Origin: an uncultured Pelagibacteraceae bacterium
GTDB taxonomy: Bacteria; Pseudomonadota; Alphaproteobacteria; Pelagibacterales; Pelagibacteraceae
NCBI GenBank assembly: GCA_902517495.1
Contig: CABYCO010000003.1
Location: 23,886-87,885, forward strand
Direction of reading: 5' to 3'
Length of the DNA stretch: 64,000 bases
Shown: in pieces, positions 18,081-29,268 of the stretch
Position numbering within the stretch: the first letter of the stretch is position 1
Layout: every line of letters starts with the position of its first letter
The notes under the pieces: model-generated
The model's database searches: none
Told to the model about the DNA's origin: nothing
What the model saw: only the letters and a program-made list of their open reading frames with translations
Position numbers and translations under genes: made by a program

Positions 18081-18976
18081 TTTTGGTCTCTTCCAAAATC
18101 TGGTTTTGCTACGTCTTGTTTTAAACTTAATATCTGCTGTCTTGCTTTTTTTGAATTAATTAATTTTTTTCTTAAAGTCTTATCGTCTAAGTTTTTTATA
18201 TTTTTCTTAAAGGAATTTAAATTATTAATAAATAAGTTTATTGCACTAACTATATTTTTTTTGTTGTTAAAAAAAATATCTCTCCACATTATTTCATTAG
18301 ATGCAGCTATCCTTGAAAAATCTCTCAATCCTCCCGCACTAAACTTTATTACATCTTTTTTTTGTTTTTTTTGGAAATCTTGTGCAGTTTTAATCAAGTT
18401 ATAGGCAATTAAATGGGGCAAATGACTTGTAATTGAAAAAATTTTATCATGAATTTTTGCATCCATAATGACTACTTTTGAACCTAATTTTTTCCAAAAT
18501 TTCAATAATTTGTTTTGTTTTATTTTATTTTTATCACTCACTAAAACACACCATTTATTTACAAAAAGATTTTTGGTTCCATACTCAGGTCCACTTACTT
18601 CTGAACCTGATATTGGATGACTTGTAATCCAATCAAGAGATTTTGATAATTTTTTATTTTTTAATTTTAATATATTTTCTTTAGTTGATCCCACATCAGT
18701 AATTAAGCAATTTTTATTCAAATACTTGTTTAAATTAGGAATAATTTTCTCATATTCACTCATTGGCGTTGACAATACTACAAGATCAAAATCAATTAAT
18801 TTATTATCCAGTTTTTCAAGAATTCTTATTTTATTATTAATTTTTTTTATTTTTTGGATATTTATTTTTGATTTTTCATAAACAAAGTAATGTTTAGAGA
18901 TTTTTTTTGATATCGAACCTCTCAATATTGAGGACCCTATAAGTCCACAACCAATAATTAAAATTTTTTTAAACAT
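18077..18976 (-). CDS. tyrC: Prephenate/arogenate (cyclohexadienyl) dehydrogenase
   Basis: A 299-residue NAD(P)-dependent enzyme of tyrosine synthesis. The Rossmann motif GCGLIGSS (9-16) is followed by VLSTPMSEYEKI, the TyrA-family segment LITDVGSTKENI and the active-site HPISGSE, with SHLPHLIAY further on. No ACT or chorismate-mutase domain is attached, as expected for the alphaproteobacterial TyrC type. It overlaps hisC by 8 bases. HisC-type aminotransferases can also act on aromatic amino-acid precursors, so the pair makes sense for tyrosine and phenylalanine formation as well as histidine. Confidence 0.92.
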   Translation of the reverse strand: MFKKILIIGCGLIGSSILRGSISKKISKHYFVYEKSKINIQKIKKINNKIRILEKLDNKLIDFDLVVLSTPMSEYEKIIPNLNKYLNKNCLITDVGSTKENILKLKNKKLSKSLDWITSHPISGSEVSGPEYGTKNLFVNKWCVLVSDKNKIKQNKLLKFWKKLGSKVVIMDAKIHDKIFSITSHLPHLIAYNLIKTAQDFQKKQKKDVIKFSAGGLRDFSRIAASNEIMWRDIFFNNKKNIVSAINLFINNLNSFKKNIKNLDDKTLRKKLINSKKARQQILSLKQDVAKPDFGRDQN

Positions 18977-20054
18977 TTTTAAAGATATTTTTTAGTTTAT
19001 TAAGGAATAAGATATTTTCGTTATCATTTCCTATAGTAAGTCTCAAACAATTTTTAATTCCGTAGGAATTCATCTCTCTTAAAATAATTCCAGAAGATTC
19101 AAGTTTTTTTTCTACAAAGTTAGCTGAAAGTTCACAATTTTTAAAATCTAAAAGAAAGAAATTTGGTCCAATTTCATTTGTCTTTATATTGTATGAATTC
19201 AATGTCTTTTGTATTTTTTTTGCCCAATCTAAATTATGTTTTACAGATTTTTTTATAAAACTTTGATCTTTTAAAGATTCAATAGCACATACCTGGGCTA
19301 TCTTATTTACATTAAATGGTGGTTTAATTTTGTATAAAGCGTCTACTATTTTTTTACTCCCATATCCCCATCCAACTCTTAAAGAGGCAAGTCCATAAAT
19401 TTTAGAAAAAGTTCTCAATATAAATACATTATTTTTATTTTTGAAAAGCTCTAAACCTGATTTATAATCTTTATTTAGCATGTATTCATAATATGCATCA
19501 TCAACAACAAGTAAAATTTTTTTACTTAGACGTTTTCTTAATTCTAATAATTGTTTACTTGGAATATATGTACCTGTAGGATTATTGGGATTAGCAAGGA
19601 ATACAATTTTAGTTTTTTTTGATATTTTTTTAAAAATTTCAGTATTTGATACCTTAAAATTCTTTTCCTTAGAAAATACAACCTTCGCTCCTACTATTTG
19701 TGCATAAATTCTGTACATTAAAAAACTAAATTCTGGCACAACTACCTCATCTCCTTTATTTAAAAATAATTGGCATAACATTTGAATAATTTCATCAGAT
19801 CCTGATCCACAAATCACTTGGTTTTGATTACAGTTATATTTTTTTGAAATTATAGAAGTTAAATCTCTAAATTTTCCATCAGGATATTTAGAGATATTAT
19901 CATTAAATTTTTTTATTACCTTTTTAGCATTATTACTCATACCTAAGGCAGATTCATTTGCCGATAATTTAATTATTTTTTTTTTTTTACTTAAAAAAGA
20001 TCTTCCTGGTTTATAAGCTTGTAGGGTTATTTTTCTAAATGTTGGGGTATTCAT
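18969..20054 (-). CDS. hisC: Histidinol-phosphate aminotransferase
   Basis: A 361-residue fold-type I PLP aminotransferase. SANESALG near the start, the ANPNNPTGTYI loop, VDDAYYEY and the PLP lysine Lys218 (RTFSKIYGLASLRVGWG) place it in the HisC family. It sits directly before tyrC with an 8-base overlap and away from other his genes, an arrangement common in alphaproteobacteria beside metX. It may therefore serve as the aromatic aminotransferase; its in-vivo substrate is not settled by sequence. Confidence 0.92.
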   Translation of the reverse strand: MNTPTFRKITLQAYKPGRSFLSKKKKIIKLSANESALGMSNNAKKVIKKFNDNISKYPDGKFRDLTSIISKKYNCNQNQVICGSGSDEIIQMLCQLFLNKGDEVVVPEFSFLMYRIYAQIVGAKVVFSKEKNFKVSNTEIFKKISKKTKIVFLANPNNPTGTYIPSKQLLELRKRLSKKILLVVDDAYYEYMLNKDYKSGLELFKNKNNVFILRTFSKIYGLASLRVGWGYGSKKIVDALYKIKPPFNVNKIAQVCAIESLKDQSFIKKSVKHNLDWAKKIQKTLNSYNIKTNEIGPNFFLLDFKNCELSANFVEKKLESSGIILREMNSYGIKNCLRLTIGNDNENILFLNKLKNIFKNV

Positions 20055-20117
20055 GATGCTAATTTTATTAATAAATAGTCAGATAATTAGATAATACAAT
20101 CAATAATTCAAAAAAAA

Positions 20118-20144
20118 TTGACATCCAAAAAGCTATCTTATAAA
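20118..20144 (+). promoter_or_regulatory. Promoter for metX
   Basis: A perfect TTGACA (20118-20123) is followed after 15 bases by TATAAA (20139-20144). Initiation would fall near 20151, right at the first paired base of the SAM-II riboswitch (20153), so promoter and aptamer positions support each other. Confidence 0.65.
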
Positions 20145-20150
20145 ACGTTT

Positions 20151-20206
20151 TTGCGCTGATTTAACTGAATTGCGAGCGCTATAAAAAACCTGCTAAATAA
20201 GTTTTT
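20151..20206 (+). ncRNA. SAM-II riboswitch
   Basis: The sequence matches the SAM-II pseudoknot pattern: stem P1 GCGCT (20153-20157) with AGCGC (20175-20179), the conserved loop GATTTAACTG...ATTGCGAGCGC, then the conserved TGCTAAA (20191-20197). Pseudoknot helix P2 can form between AACT (20163-20166) and AGTT (20200-20203); the family usually shows ACC/GG here, so the change is compensatory and supports the fold. It lies 31 bases before the start of metX, the usual target in alphaproteobacteria. S-adenosylmethionine binding should hide the ribosome site and lower metX/metW translation. Confidence 0.92.
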
Positions 20207-20236
20207 TTTCTCACAATTCATTTCAGCAAAAATATT

Positions 20237-21352
20237 ATGGGTAATTTTGGTAAAATGAAAAGTATAACAATTAAACAACCTCTTAAACTTGATTGTGGAA
20301 AAGAAATATCAAATTTTCCATTAGCTTATGAGACTTATGGAAATCTTAATGAGAAAAAAGATAATGCCATATTGGTTTTTCATGCTTTGACTGGAGATCA
20401 GTTTGCGTCAGGCATAAACCCTGTGACAAATAAAGAGGGTTGGTGGAATTATGCAGTTGGCCCAGGTAAATCGTTTGATACTGATAAATTTTTCGTAATT
20501 TGTGCAAATGTAATTGGTGGATGTATGGGATCATACGGACCAGGAACTATTGATCCTTCGACTAACAAACCTATAGGAACTAATTTTCCAGTTATTACAA
20601 TAAACGATATGGTTAATGCCCAATATAATCTTTTAGATCACTTCAAGATAGAAAAATTATTTGCAGTAGCTGGTGGTTCTATGGGTGGAATGCAAGTATT
20701 ACAATTTGTCTCAAATTTTCCAAATAAAGCTAAAGTTGCTTTACCAATTGCTTGTACTGCTAGTCACTCAGCCCAAAATATTGCTTTCAATGAACTTGGA
20801 AGACAAGCAATCATGTCAGATATAAATTGGAAAGATGGTTTATATGATGGACAAACAAATAATCCAGACAAAGGTTTAGCTGTAGCTAGAATGGCTGCAC
20901 ATATTACGTATTTATCAAAGAAAGGGTTGCAAGAAAAATTTGGAAGAAATCTTCAAGAAAGATCTGATTTAAAATTTGGATTTGATGCTGACTTTCAAAT
21001 TGAGAGTTATTTAAGATATCAAGGCTCTGTATTTGTGGATAGATTTGATGCAAATAGTTACTTATATATTACCAGAGCGATGGACTACTTCGATTTGACT
21101 AAACAATATGGTGGAAATCTTTCTAAAGCCTTTAAAGAAAGTAAGACAAAATTTTTTATTATTTCATTTACTTCGGATTGGTTGTATCCAACCTCCGAAA
21201 ATAAGGACATTGTAATAGCACTAAATGCAATTGGAGCTGATGTTGGTTTTATGGAAATTAAAACTGACAAAGGTCATGACTCATTTTTATTAGATGTCCC
21301 AGATTTTTTAAGCACTATTAAAAACTACTTAAACACTACTTATTTAAAATAA
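20237..21352 (+). CDS. metX: Homoserine O-acetyltransferase
   Basis: A 371-residue alpha/beta-hydrolase-fold enzyme for the first committed step of methionine synthesis. Visible landmarks are HALTGDQFASG, the nucleophile Ser148 in AGGSMGGMQVLQF, the acidic residue in SFTSDWLYP and the terminal His in DKGHDSFLLD. An internal ATG at 20255 (MKSITI) is an alternative start, since neither has a clear Shine-Dalgarno sequence. It abuts metW with no gap, so the two are translated together under SAM-II control. Confidence 0.94.
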   Translation: MGNFGKMKSITIKQPLKLDCGKEISNFPLAYETYGNLNEKKDNAILVFHALTGDQFASGINPVTNKEGWWNYAVGPGKSFDTDKFFVICANVIGGCMGSYGPGTIDPSTNKPIGTNFPVITINDMVNAQYNLLDHFKIEKLFAVAGGSMGGMQVLQFVSNFPNKAKVALPIACTASHSAQNIAFNELGRQAIMSDINWKDGLYDGQTNNPDKGLAVARMAAHITYLSKKGLQEKFGRNLQERSDLKFGFDADFQIESYLRYQGSVFVDRFDANSYLYITRAMDYFDLTKQYGGNLSKAFKESKTKFFIISFTSDWLYPTSENKDIVIALNAIGADVGFMEIKTDKGHDSFLLDVPDFLSTIKNYLNTTYLK

Positions 21353-21949
21353 ATGAAAGAAGAATTTAAAGTTATTTCAGAATTAGTTGAAGAAAAATCA
21401 AGAGTCCTTGATGTTGGATGTGGTGATGGAATTCTGATGGAATATTTATCAAAGAATAAGGTAGTAGATGTTAGAGGACTTGAAATTTCTAAAGAAAAAG
21501 TCAAAAAATGTTTATCTAATGGACTAGCTGTAGTTGAAGGTAATGCAGAGTATGACTTAAAACAATTTCCGGATTTATCTTTTGATTATGTGATTCTAAG
21601 TCAAACACTACAAGCTTTCATGAGTCCTGAGAATGTAATAAAAGATTTATTAAGAGTGGGGAAAAAAGTTATTGTAACTATTCCAAATTTTGGACACTGG
21701 AAAGTTAGAGTAGATTTACTTTTTAAAGGAGAAATGCCAATTACAAAGAATTTACCCTATGAATGGTACAATACTCCAAATTTACATATGTGCACAATTC
21801 AAGACTTTTATAATTTTTGTAATAAAAAAGGGATAAGTATTTTTAAAATAATTTCTTTGAATGGAAAAAAAACTTCAGAAATTACATCTTCGAATTTAAA
21901 ATTTAAAAACTTAATATCTGAATTGGGAATTTTTTTATTGGGAAAATAA
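21353..21949 (+). CDS. metW: Methionine biosynthesis protein MetW
   Basis: A 198-residue protein with a class I methyltransferase-like fold: the SAM-binding motif DVGCGDGILMEYL near residue 20, GLEISKEKV, and the MetW-typical VTIPNFGHWKVR segment with LPYEWYNTPNLHMCT after it. MetW partners MetX in homoserine acetylation in many proteobacteria. Its start directly follows the metX stop, which matches that partnership. Confidence 0.93.
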   Translation: MKEEFKVISELVEEKSRVLDVGCGDGILMEYLSKNKVVDVRGLEISKEKVKKCLSNGLAVVEGNAEYDLKQFPDLSFDYVILSQTLQAFMSPENVIKDLLRVGKKVIVTIPNFGHWKVRVDLLFKGEMPITKNLPYEWYNTPNLHMCTIQDFYNFCNKKGISIFKIISLNGKKTSEITSSNLKFKNLISELGIFLLGK

Positions 21950-21950
21950 A

Positions 21951-22670
21951 ATGAAAATAGAAATTATAAAATGCTTGGAGGATAATTTTTCATATTTATT
22001 AATTGATGAAATTACTAAGTCCGCTATTGTGATAGATCCAAGTGAAGCAGAGCCTATTATCAATAAAATTAAAAGTCTCGGATTAAAATTAAAATTTATA
22101 ATGAATACTCACCATCATTATGATCATGTTGGAGGCAATAAAGAGCTTAAAAAATTATATAATGCCAAAGTTATCGGTTTTGATCAGGACAAACACAGAA
22201 TACCTGAAATAGATATATTGGTAAAAAATAATGAAATTTGGAAAGATGGTATGTTTCAAGCAAAAGTTTTTCATATTCCAGGACATACTTTAGGTCATGT
22301 ATGTTTTTATTTTTTCAAAGAAAATGCATTATTTTCTGGAGATACATTGTTTTCATTAGGTTGTGGAAGAGTATTTGAGGGTACTCATGAAGAAATGTTT
22401 AATTCATTACAGTTAATAAAGAGTTTACCTTTGGATACGGAAATTTATTGTGGACATGAATATACATTAAAAAATTCAGATTTTTGTTTAAAGTATGATT
22501 CAGATAACAAGAAACTAATTTCAAAAATTGAGACAGTAAAAAATAAGTTAGCAAAAGGAATACCAACTATACCATCTACTCTTGAAGAAGAACTACAAAC
22601 CAATATTTTTTTAAGATCAAAAAACGTTAAAAACTTTTCAAAATTGAGAGATTTAAAGGATAATTTCTAG
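21951..22670 (+). CDS. gloB: Hydroxyacylglutathione hydrolase (glyoxalase II)
   Basis: A 239-residue metallo-beta-lactamase-fold hydrolase that releases D-lactate and glutathione from S-lactoylglutathione. The metal-binding motif THHHYDHVGG (near residue 53), the later IPGHTLGHVCFY, FSGDTLFSLGCGRVFEG and CGHEYT supply the usual two-metal ligands. It begins 1 base after metW and ends the metX operon. Confidence 0.94.
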   Translation: MKIEIIKCLEDNFSYLLIDEITKSAIVIDPSEAEPIINKIKSLGLKLKFIMNTHHHYDHVGGNKELKKLYNAKVIGFDQDKHRIPEIDILVKNNEIWKDGMFQAKVFHIPGHTLGHVCFYFFKENALFSGDTLFSLGCGRVFEGTHEEMFNSLQLIKSLPLDTEIYCGHEYTLKNSDFCLKYDSDNKKLISKIETVKNKLAKGIPTIPSTLEEELQTNIFLRSKNVKNFSKLRDLKDNF

Positions 22671-22680
22671 CTTATTCAGC

Positions 22681-22708
22681 TTGACTAAAATAAGCCCCCG
22701 ACTATATT
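22681..22708 (+). promoter_or_regulatory. Promoter for rplU-rpmA-obgE operon
   Basis: TTGACT (22681-22686) and TATATT (22703-22708) are separated by 16 bases, which include a G+C-rich CCCCCG run. Initiation near 22715 leaves a leader of about 20 bases containing the ribosome site AGGA (22726-22729), six bases before the rplU ATG. Confidence 0.6.
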
Positions 22709-22735
22709 GCTGATAATTAAAAACTAGGATTATTA

Positions 22736-23146
22736 ATGTCATACGCAGTTATACAAACAGGTGGAAAACAGTACAAAGTCTCTGCTGGTGAAATTATTAA
22801 AGTTGAAAAATTAACTGATTCAAATCCAGAAACTAAAGTGGAATTTAATGAAATTTTAGCTTATGGAGATGATAAGGGCATTGAATTAGGCGCGCCAACT
22901 GTAGATGGTGCAAAAGTTGAAGCTGAATTATTAAAAAATGGCAAAGAAAGAACTGTTTTAATTTTTAAAAAAAGAAGAAGAAAAAATTCAAGACGTAAAA
23001 ACGGACACAGACAACAGTATTCACTAATAAGAATTAACAAAATTTTTTCAAAAGATGGTAAAGTTTTATCAGAGGCTGAAAAGATGGAAAAAAAGGAAGT
23101 TGTAGTTAAAGAAGCTAAAGAAGAAAAAATTGAGGCTTCAAAATAA
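22736..23146 (+). CDS. rplU: 50S ribosomal protein L21
   Basis: A 136-residue ribosomal protein. The N-terminal YAVIQTGGKQYKVSAGEII and the basic segment FKKRRRKNSRRKNGHRQQY are diagnostic for L21. About 25 extra, mostly Glu/Lys residues extend the C-terminus beyond the roughly 103-residue E. coli form, as often in alphaproteobacteria. It is first in the rplU-rpmA-obgE operon, behind a good promoter and an AGGA ribosome site. Confidence 0.97.
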   Translation: MSYAVIQTGGKQYKVSAGEIIKVEKLTDSNPETKVEFNEILAYGDDKGIELGAPTVDGAKVEAELLKNGKERTVLIFKKRRRKNSRRKNGHRQQYSLIRINKIFSKDGKVLSEAEKMEKKEVVVKEAKEEKIEASK

Positions 23147-23157
23147 ATAGGTAATTT

Positions 23158-23412
23158 ATGGCAACAAAAAAAGCAGGTGGATCATCGAGAAACGGAAGAG
23201 ATAGTGCTGGCCGAAGACTAGGTGTAAAAAAATATGGTGGTGAATTAGTAATACCTGGAAATATTATTGTAAGACAAAGAGGCACTAAAATTTTTCCTGG
23301 AGAAAATGTTGGAATGGGTAAAGACCATTCAATTTTTTCTGTTGTTAGAGGAAAAGTTGTTTTTAAAAAAAGCAAATCAGACAGAACTTACGTATCAGTA
23401 AAGCCTAATTAG
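23158..23412 (+). CDS. rpmA: 50S ribosomal protein L27
   Basis: An 84-residue protein beginning [20 protein letters not shown], the classic L27 N-terminus that reaches toward the peptidyl-transferase centre, followed by LGVKKYGGE and [13 protein letters not shown]. It follows rplU by 11 bases, in the near-universal L21-L27-Obg order. A short inverted repeat (arms 23406-23412 and 23420-23426) overlaps its stop codon but has no T-tract. Confidence 0.98.
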   Translation: MATKKAGGSSRNGRDSAGRRLGVKKYGGELVIPGNIIVRQRGTKIFPGENVGMGKDHSIFSVVRGKVVFKKSKSDRTYVSVKPN

Positions 23413-23427
23413 TAGACAGCTAATTAA

Positions 23428-25518
<2,091 letters not shown>

Positions 25519-25522
<4 letters not shown>

Positions 25523-26766
25523 GTAAAAACTTAGAAAAAATTGGTACAAATGCGAAAATTGCTTTTCAAAACAAAATAAGTAATAAAAAAAAAAATAAAG
25601 TATTAAATTATTACATTCAACTTATTAAAAAAAACCAAAATAAAATTTTAGTCGAAAATACAAAAGATATAAAAATAGCCAAATCTAAAAAACTTAAAGA
25701 AAATTTAATTAAAAGACTTGCTCTTAATAATGACAAAATAAGCTCAATTATTAAATCAATTGAAACTATTGCAAAATTTAAGGATCCAGTAGATGTTGAT
25801 ATAGAAACCTGGAAAAGACCAAACGGTTTAAAAATAAAGAAAGTATCAATTCCGATTGGTATTATTGGCGTAATTTATGAAAGTAGACCAAATGTAACTT
25901 CGGATGTATCTACACTTTGTTTTAAATCTGGGAACTGCGTAATATTAAGAGGAGGATCAGAGGCTTACTTTAGTAATAAAATTTTAGCTAATCTTTTTAG
26001 AAAATCATTAGAAAAATACAAAATAAATAAGAATTTTGTTCAGTTTATAGAGAATAAAAATAGAAAACTGGTCGACTACATGCTGTCAAAAATGTCAAAA
26101 TATATAGATGTTATTATTCCAAGAGGTGGAAAGAGTCTTGTAAAAAAAGTTCAAGATTTATCCTCTGTTCCTGTAATTGGACACCTTGAAGGTATGTGTC
26201 ATACATATATTGATAAAGATGCAAATCTTTCAATGGCAAAAAAAATATTAATCAATGCTAAATTACGTAATACTAGTATTTGTGGAGCTACCGAGACACT
26301 TTTAATACATAAAAATAAATCAAAAAATGTAAATGAGATATTAAATGAACTCACTGAAAGAGGTTGTTCTATTTATGCTGATAGAAAAATTTCTAAATTG
26401 TTTAACGGAAATTCAAAATTAGCAAATAATAAAACATGGTCGAAGGAACATTTATCTGCAAAAATTTCTGTAAAATTAGTGAACAATATTAATGATGCAG
26501 TAAACCATATCAATAAATATGGAACAATGCATACTGATGCAATAATTACGAATAATAAAATTTCTGCAAAATATTTTATAAAAAATATTAAAAGTTCAAT
26601 CGCTATTCACAATTCTTCAACTCAGTATGCTGATGGAGGAGAATTTGGTTTTGGAGGGGAGGTTGGAATTTCAACTAACAAACTTCCACCAAGAGGTCCT
26701 GTTGGACTAAACCAGCTAGTTAGTTACAAATATGAGATATATGGATCTGGACAAACAAGAAAATAA
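25519..26766 (+). CDS. proA: Glutamate-5-semialdehyde dehydrogenase (gamma-glutamyl phosphate reductase)
   Basis: A 415-residue NADPH-dependent reductase for the second step of proline synthesis, acting on the ProB product. The conserved IGVIYESRPNVTSDVSTLC, LRGGSEA, VIPRGGK and the catalytic Cys in NTSICGATETLL are all present, and the C-terminus carries FGFGGEVGISTNKLPPRGPVGL. It is translationally coupled to proB (ATGA overlap), and its 3' end overlaps nadD by about 26-35 bases. Confidence 0.97.
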
Positions 26767-27277
26767 AAAAAAAATTGGTATTCTTGGAGGCACCTTTGAT
26801 CCAGCGCATAAAGGACATTTAAGTATCTCTAAAGAGGCAAAAAAAAGATACGATATTGATAAGATTATTTGGGCGGTTACCAAAAAAAATCCATTTAAAG
26901 AGAAAAGTAGTTTAAGTTTAGATAAAAGAATAAATTTTGCAAAAAAAATTTCTAAAACAAATTCATTTATAAAAGTAAAATATTTTGAGGATAAAATTAA
27001 ATCAAATAGAACAATTGACCTGATAAAGCATATTAAAAAAAATAATAAAAAGACTGATATTTATTTCATAATGGGAGCAGATAGTTTGATTAATTTTCAT
27101 AAATGGAAAAACTCTGATTTAATTTCATCTATTTGTAACATTCTAGTATTTGATAGAGACAGATATAAGGCCAAATCATTAAGTTCTAGAAGCTTTAAAA
27201 AGTATAGTAAGAAAAGCTTAAAATTTATAAAATTTAATAAGGTCAATATTTCATCTTCTAAATTAAGAAAAATTTGA
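26732..27277 (+). CDS. nadD: Nicotinate-nucleotide adenylyltransferase
   Basis: A 181-residue nucleotidyltransferase that adenylates nicotinate mononucleotide on the route to NAD. The HxGH motif is in LGGTFDPAHKGHLSIS, the substrate-site FIMGADSLINFHKW follows, and the C-terminal SSSKLR replaces the usual ISSTxIR. Starts at 26732 and 26741 are both possible; either lies inside the proA end. The nadD-rsfS order is widespread in bacteria. Confidence 0.93.
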   Translation: MRYMDLDKQENKKKIGILGGTFDPAHKGHLSISKEAKKRYDIDKIIWAVTKKNPFKEKSSLSLDKRINFAKKISKTNSFIKVKYFEDKIKSNRTIDLIKHIKKNNKKTDIYFIMGADSLINFHKWKNSDLISSICNILVFDRDRYKAKSLSSRSFKKYSKKSLKFIKFNKVNISSSKLRKI

Positions 27278-27294
27278 TACTCTTTTAATAATTA

Positions 27295-27645
27295 ATGGAT
27301 AAAATCTCTACTCTTCACAAAGATGTGGTCAATCTCTTAGATGCAAATAAAGCCCTAGATATTGTTTCAATAGATTTAGATGGAAAATCATCAATAGCAG
27401 ATCAAATGATAATCGCTAGCGGGACGTCTTCAAGACATATCCAAGCTTTATCAGAGCAAGTATATGAATACTTAAAAAAAAATGGTGTAAACAATTGTAA
27501 AATTGAAGGAAGAGAAAGTAGTGATTGGAAACTTGTAGATGGAATTGATCTTATTATTCATATTTTCAATCCTGAAAAAAGAAAATTTTATGAATTAGAA
27601 AAAATATGGTCTGAATTAATTCCTAAAGAAAAAGTAATTATATGA
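27295..27645 (+). CDS. rsfS: Ribosomal silencing factor RsfS
   Basis: A 116-residue member of the Iojap/RsfS family, which binds L14 and blocks subunit joining when nutrients are scarce. Motifs seen: MIIASGTSSRHIQAL, IEGRESSDWKLVDGIDLIIHIF and FYELEKIW. It sits 17 bases after nadD. The rlmH gene that often comes next is missing; instead its stop overlaps the start of the ctpA-type protease by 4 bases. Confidence 0.95.
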   Translation: MDKISTLHKDVVNLLDANKALDIVSIDLDGKSSIADQMIIASGTSSRHIQALSEQVYEYLKKNGVNNCKIEGRESSDWKLVDGIDLIIHIFNPEKRKFYELEKIWSELIPKEKVII

Positions 27646-28787
27646 TGAAAAAACTTAAAACATATTTTTTATCATTATTTATTTATTTTTTTGTAACTAG
27701 TATTGTTGCCGTATCAGAAGAGAATGATATTTATAAAAAAATAGATATTTTTTCAGAAGTCTTAGATAAAATTAATAAAGAGTTTGTTGATGAGGTAAAC
27801 CAAAGTGATGCAATGGATGCTGCAATCAATGGTGTTCTTCAATCCTTAGATCCTTATTCTGCTTATATGTCACCAGACTCTTATCAAAGTATGCAAACAG
27901 AAACGAGTGGAGAATTTGGAGGACTAGGAATTGAAGTGAGCATGGAAGCTGGGGTAATAAAGGTAATAACACCAATGGATGATTCACCTGCGGCTGAAGC
28001 AGGAGTTAAAGCTGGTGATTATATAGTAAGAATAAATGATATTCAGGTTCAAGGTAAATCTTTAAGTGAAGCAGTTGATATAATGAGGGGTCCTGTTGGA
28101 TCAGATATTGAAATAACAGTTAGAAGAAGGGGTGAACGAAAGGCATTAGTTTTTAATATTACTAGAGAAAAAATTAAAGTTTCATCAGTAAAATCTGAGA
28201 TATTAGGTAATCAAACAGGTTATTTAAGACTTACTTCTTTTAATGAAAACAGTAGTGGTCAAATTAGAGACAAAATCAAAGAGTTTAAAAAAAATGAAAA
28301 TGTTAAAAATTATATTTTAGATTTAAGAAATAATCCTGGTGGACTACTTTCTCAGGCAATAAAAATTACAGATTTTTTTATAGATAGTGGAGAAATTGTT
28401 TCAACAAAAAGTAAAAGAAAATATGAAAGTAGAAAATTCTTTGCAAGAAAAGGTGATATATTAGATGGAGACACAATTGTTGTACTAATAAATTATGGTT
28501 CAGCATCTGCATCTGAAATTGTAGCAGGGGCGCTAAAGGATCACAAAAGGGCAATAATAATTGGAGAAAATAGCTATGGTAAAGGCTCTGTACAATCAAT
28601 CATTCCTCTCAAAAATAAAGGTGCAATAAGATTGACTGTATCTAAATATTATCTTCCATCAGGAAAATCTATATCAGAAATAGGTGTCTCACCTGACATT
28701 GAGATAGCTGAAGGATCTGATGACTTTAGGTTTAATACTGATACAGACAATCAACTTCAATTCGCTCTAGAACTTTTAAACGGCTAA
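27642..28787 (+). CDS. ctpA: S41 family C-terminal processing peptidase
   Basis: A 381-residue periplasmic serine protease. An N-terminal signal segment (about 5-25) is followed by a short helical region, a PDZ domain (about 90-170; GGLGIEVSMEAG, SPAAEAGVKAGD) and the S41 catalytic domain. The Ser/Lys dyad is at about Ser289 in NYGSASASEIVAGAL and Lys314 in SYGKGSVQ. It is somewhat shorter than the typical ~440 residues because the C-terminal tail is trimmed. Such enzymes remove C-terminal tails of periplasmic or membrane proteins and help regulate cell-wall hydrolases. Tight spacing (1 base) links it to rppH. Confidence 0.94.
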   Translation: MMKKLKTYFLSLFIYFFVTSIVAVSEENDIYKKIDIFSEVLDKINKEFVDEVNQSDAMDAAINGVLQSLDPYSAYMSPDSYQSMQTETSGEFGGLGIEVSMEAGVIKVITPMDDSPAAEAGVKAGDYIVRINDIQVQGKSLSEAVDIMRGPVGSDIEITVRRRGERKALVFNITREKIKVSSVKSEILGNQTGYLRLTSFNENSSGQIRDKIKEFKKNENVKNYILDLRNNPGGLLSQAIKITDFFIDSGEIVSTKSKRKYESRKFFARKGDILDGDTIVVLINYGSASASEIVAGALKDHKRAIIIGENSYGKGSVQSIIPLKNKGAIRLTVSKYYLPSGKSISEIGVSPDIEIAEGSDDFRFNTDTDNQLQFALELLNG

Positions 28788-28788
28788 A

Positions 28789-29268
28789 ATGCGAGAGAAA
28801 TATAAAAATTTACCACTTAGAAGTGGTGTTGGGATAGTTGTTTTAAATAAAGAAAATAAAATTTTTGTTGCAAAAAGAATAGATAATAAAAAAAACTTTT
28901 GGCAAATGCCACAAGGTGGGGTTGATAAGGGTGAGAACTTTTATGAAGCTGCAATTAGAGAATTAAAAGAAGAAACTAGTATTAAATCAGTAAGTTTAAT
29001 TAAAAAAATTGATGGCTTACTTACCTACCACTTACCAAATGAATTATTGGGAATTATTTGGAAAGGTAAATTTAAAGGTCAAAAACAACAATGGTATATA
29101 ATGAGATTTAATGGTGATGAAAAAGAAATTAATATTAATACAAAACATCCAGAATTTCTTGAATGGAGATGGGTAGATCTGGATCAAATTACTGAACTTG
29201 TGGTAGAATTTAAACTACATGTATACGAAAAAATTCAAGAAGAAGTAAAAAAAATTTTAGTTAATTGA
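28789..29268 (+). CDS. rppH: RNA pyrophosphohydrolase RppH
   Basis: A 159-residue Nudix hydrolase. The N-terminal LPLRSGVGIVVLN and WQMPQGGVDKGE, the Nudix box spanning 43-65 (GG, REL and EET pattern) and the C-terminal HPEFLEWRWVDLDQI fit RppH/NudH, which strips pyrophosphate from 5' ends of mRNA to trigger decay and can hydrolyse dinucleoside polyphosphates. The last 12 bases overlap the convergent atpC gene. Confidence 0.93.
   Translation: MREKYKNLPLRSGVGIVVLNKENKIFVAKRIDNKKNFWQMPQGGVDKGENFYEAAIRELKEETSIKSVSLIKKIDGLLTYHLPNELLGIIWKGKFKGQKQQWYIMRFNGDEKEININTKHPEFLEWRWVDLDQITELVVEFKLHVYEKIQEEVKKILVN

Noticed and set aside
22669-22697. Inverted repeat GCTTATT/AATAAGC after gloB as a terminator
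   Set aside because: No T-tract follows and the element overlaps the -35 region and spacer of the rplU promoter.
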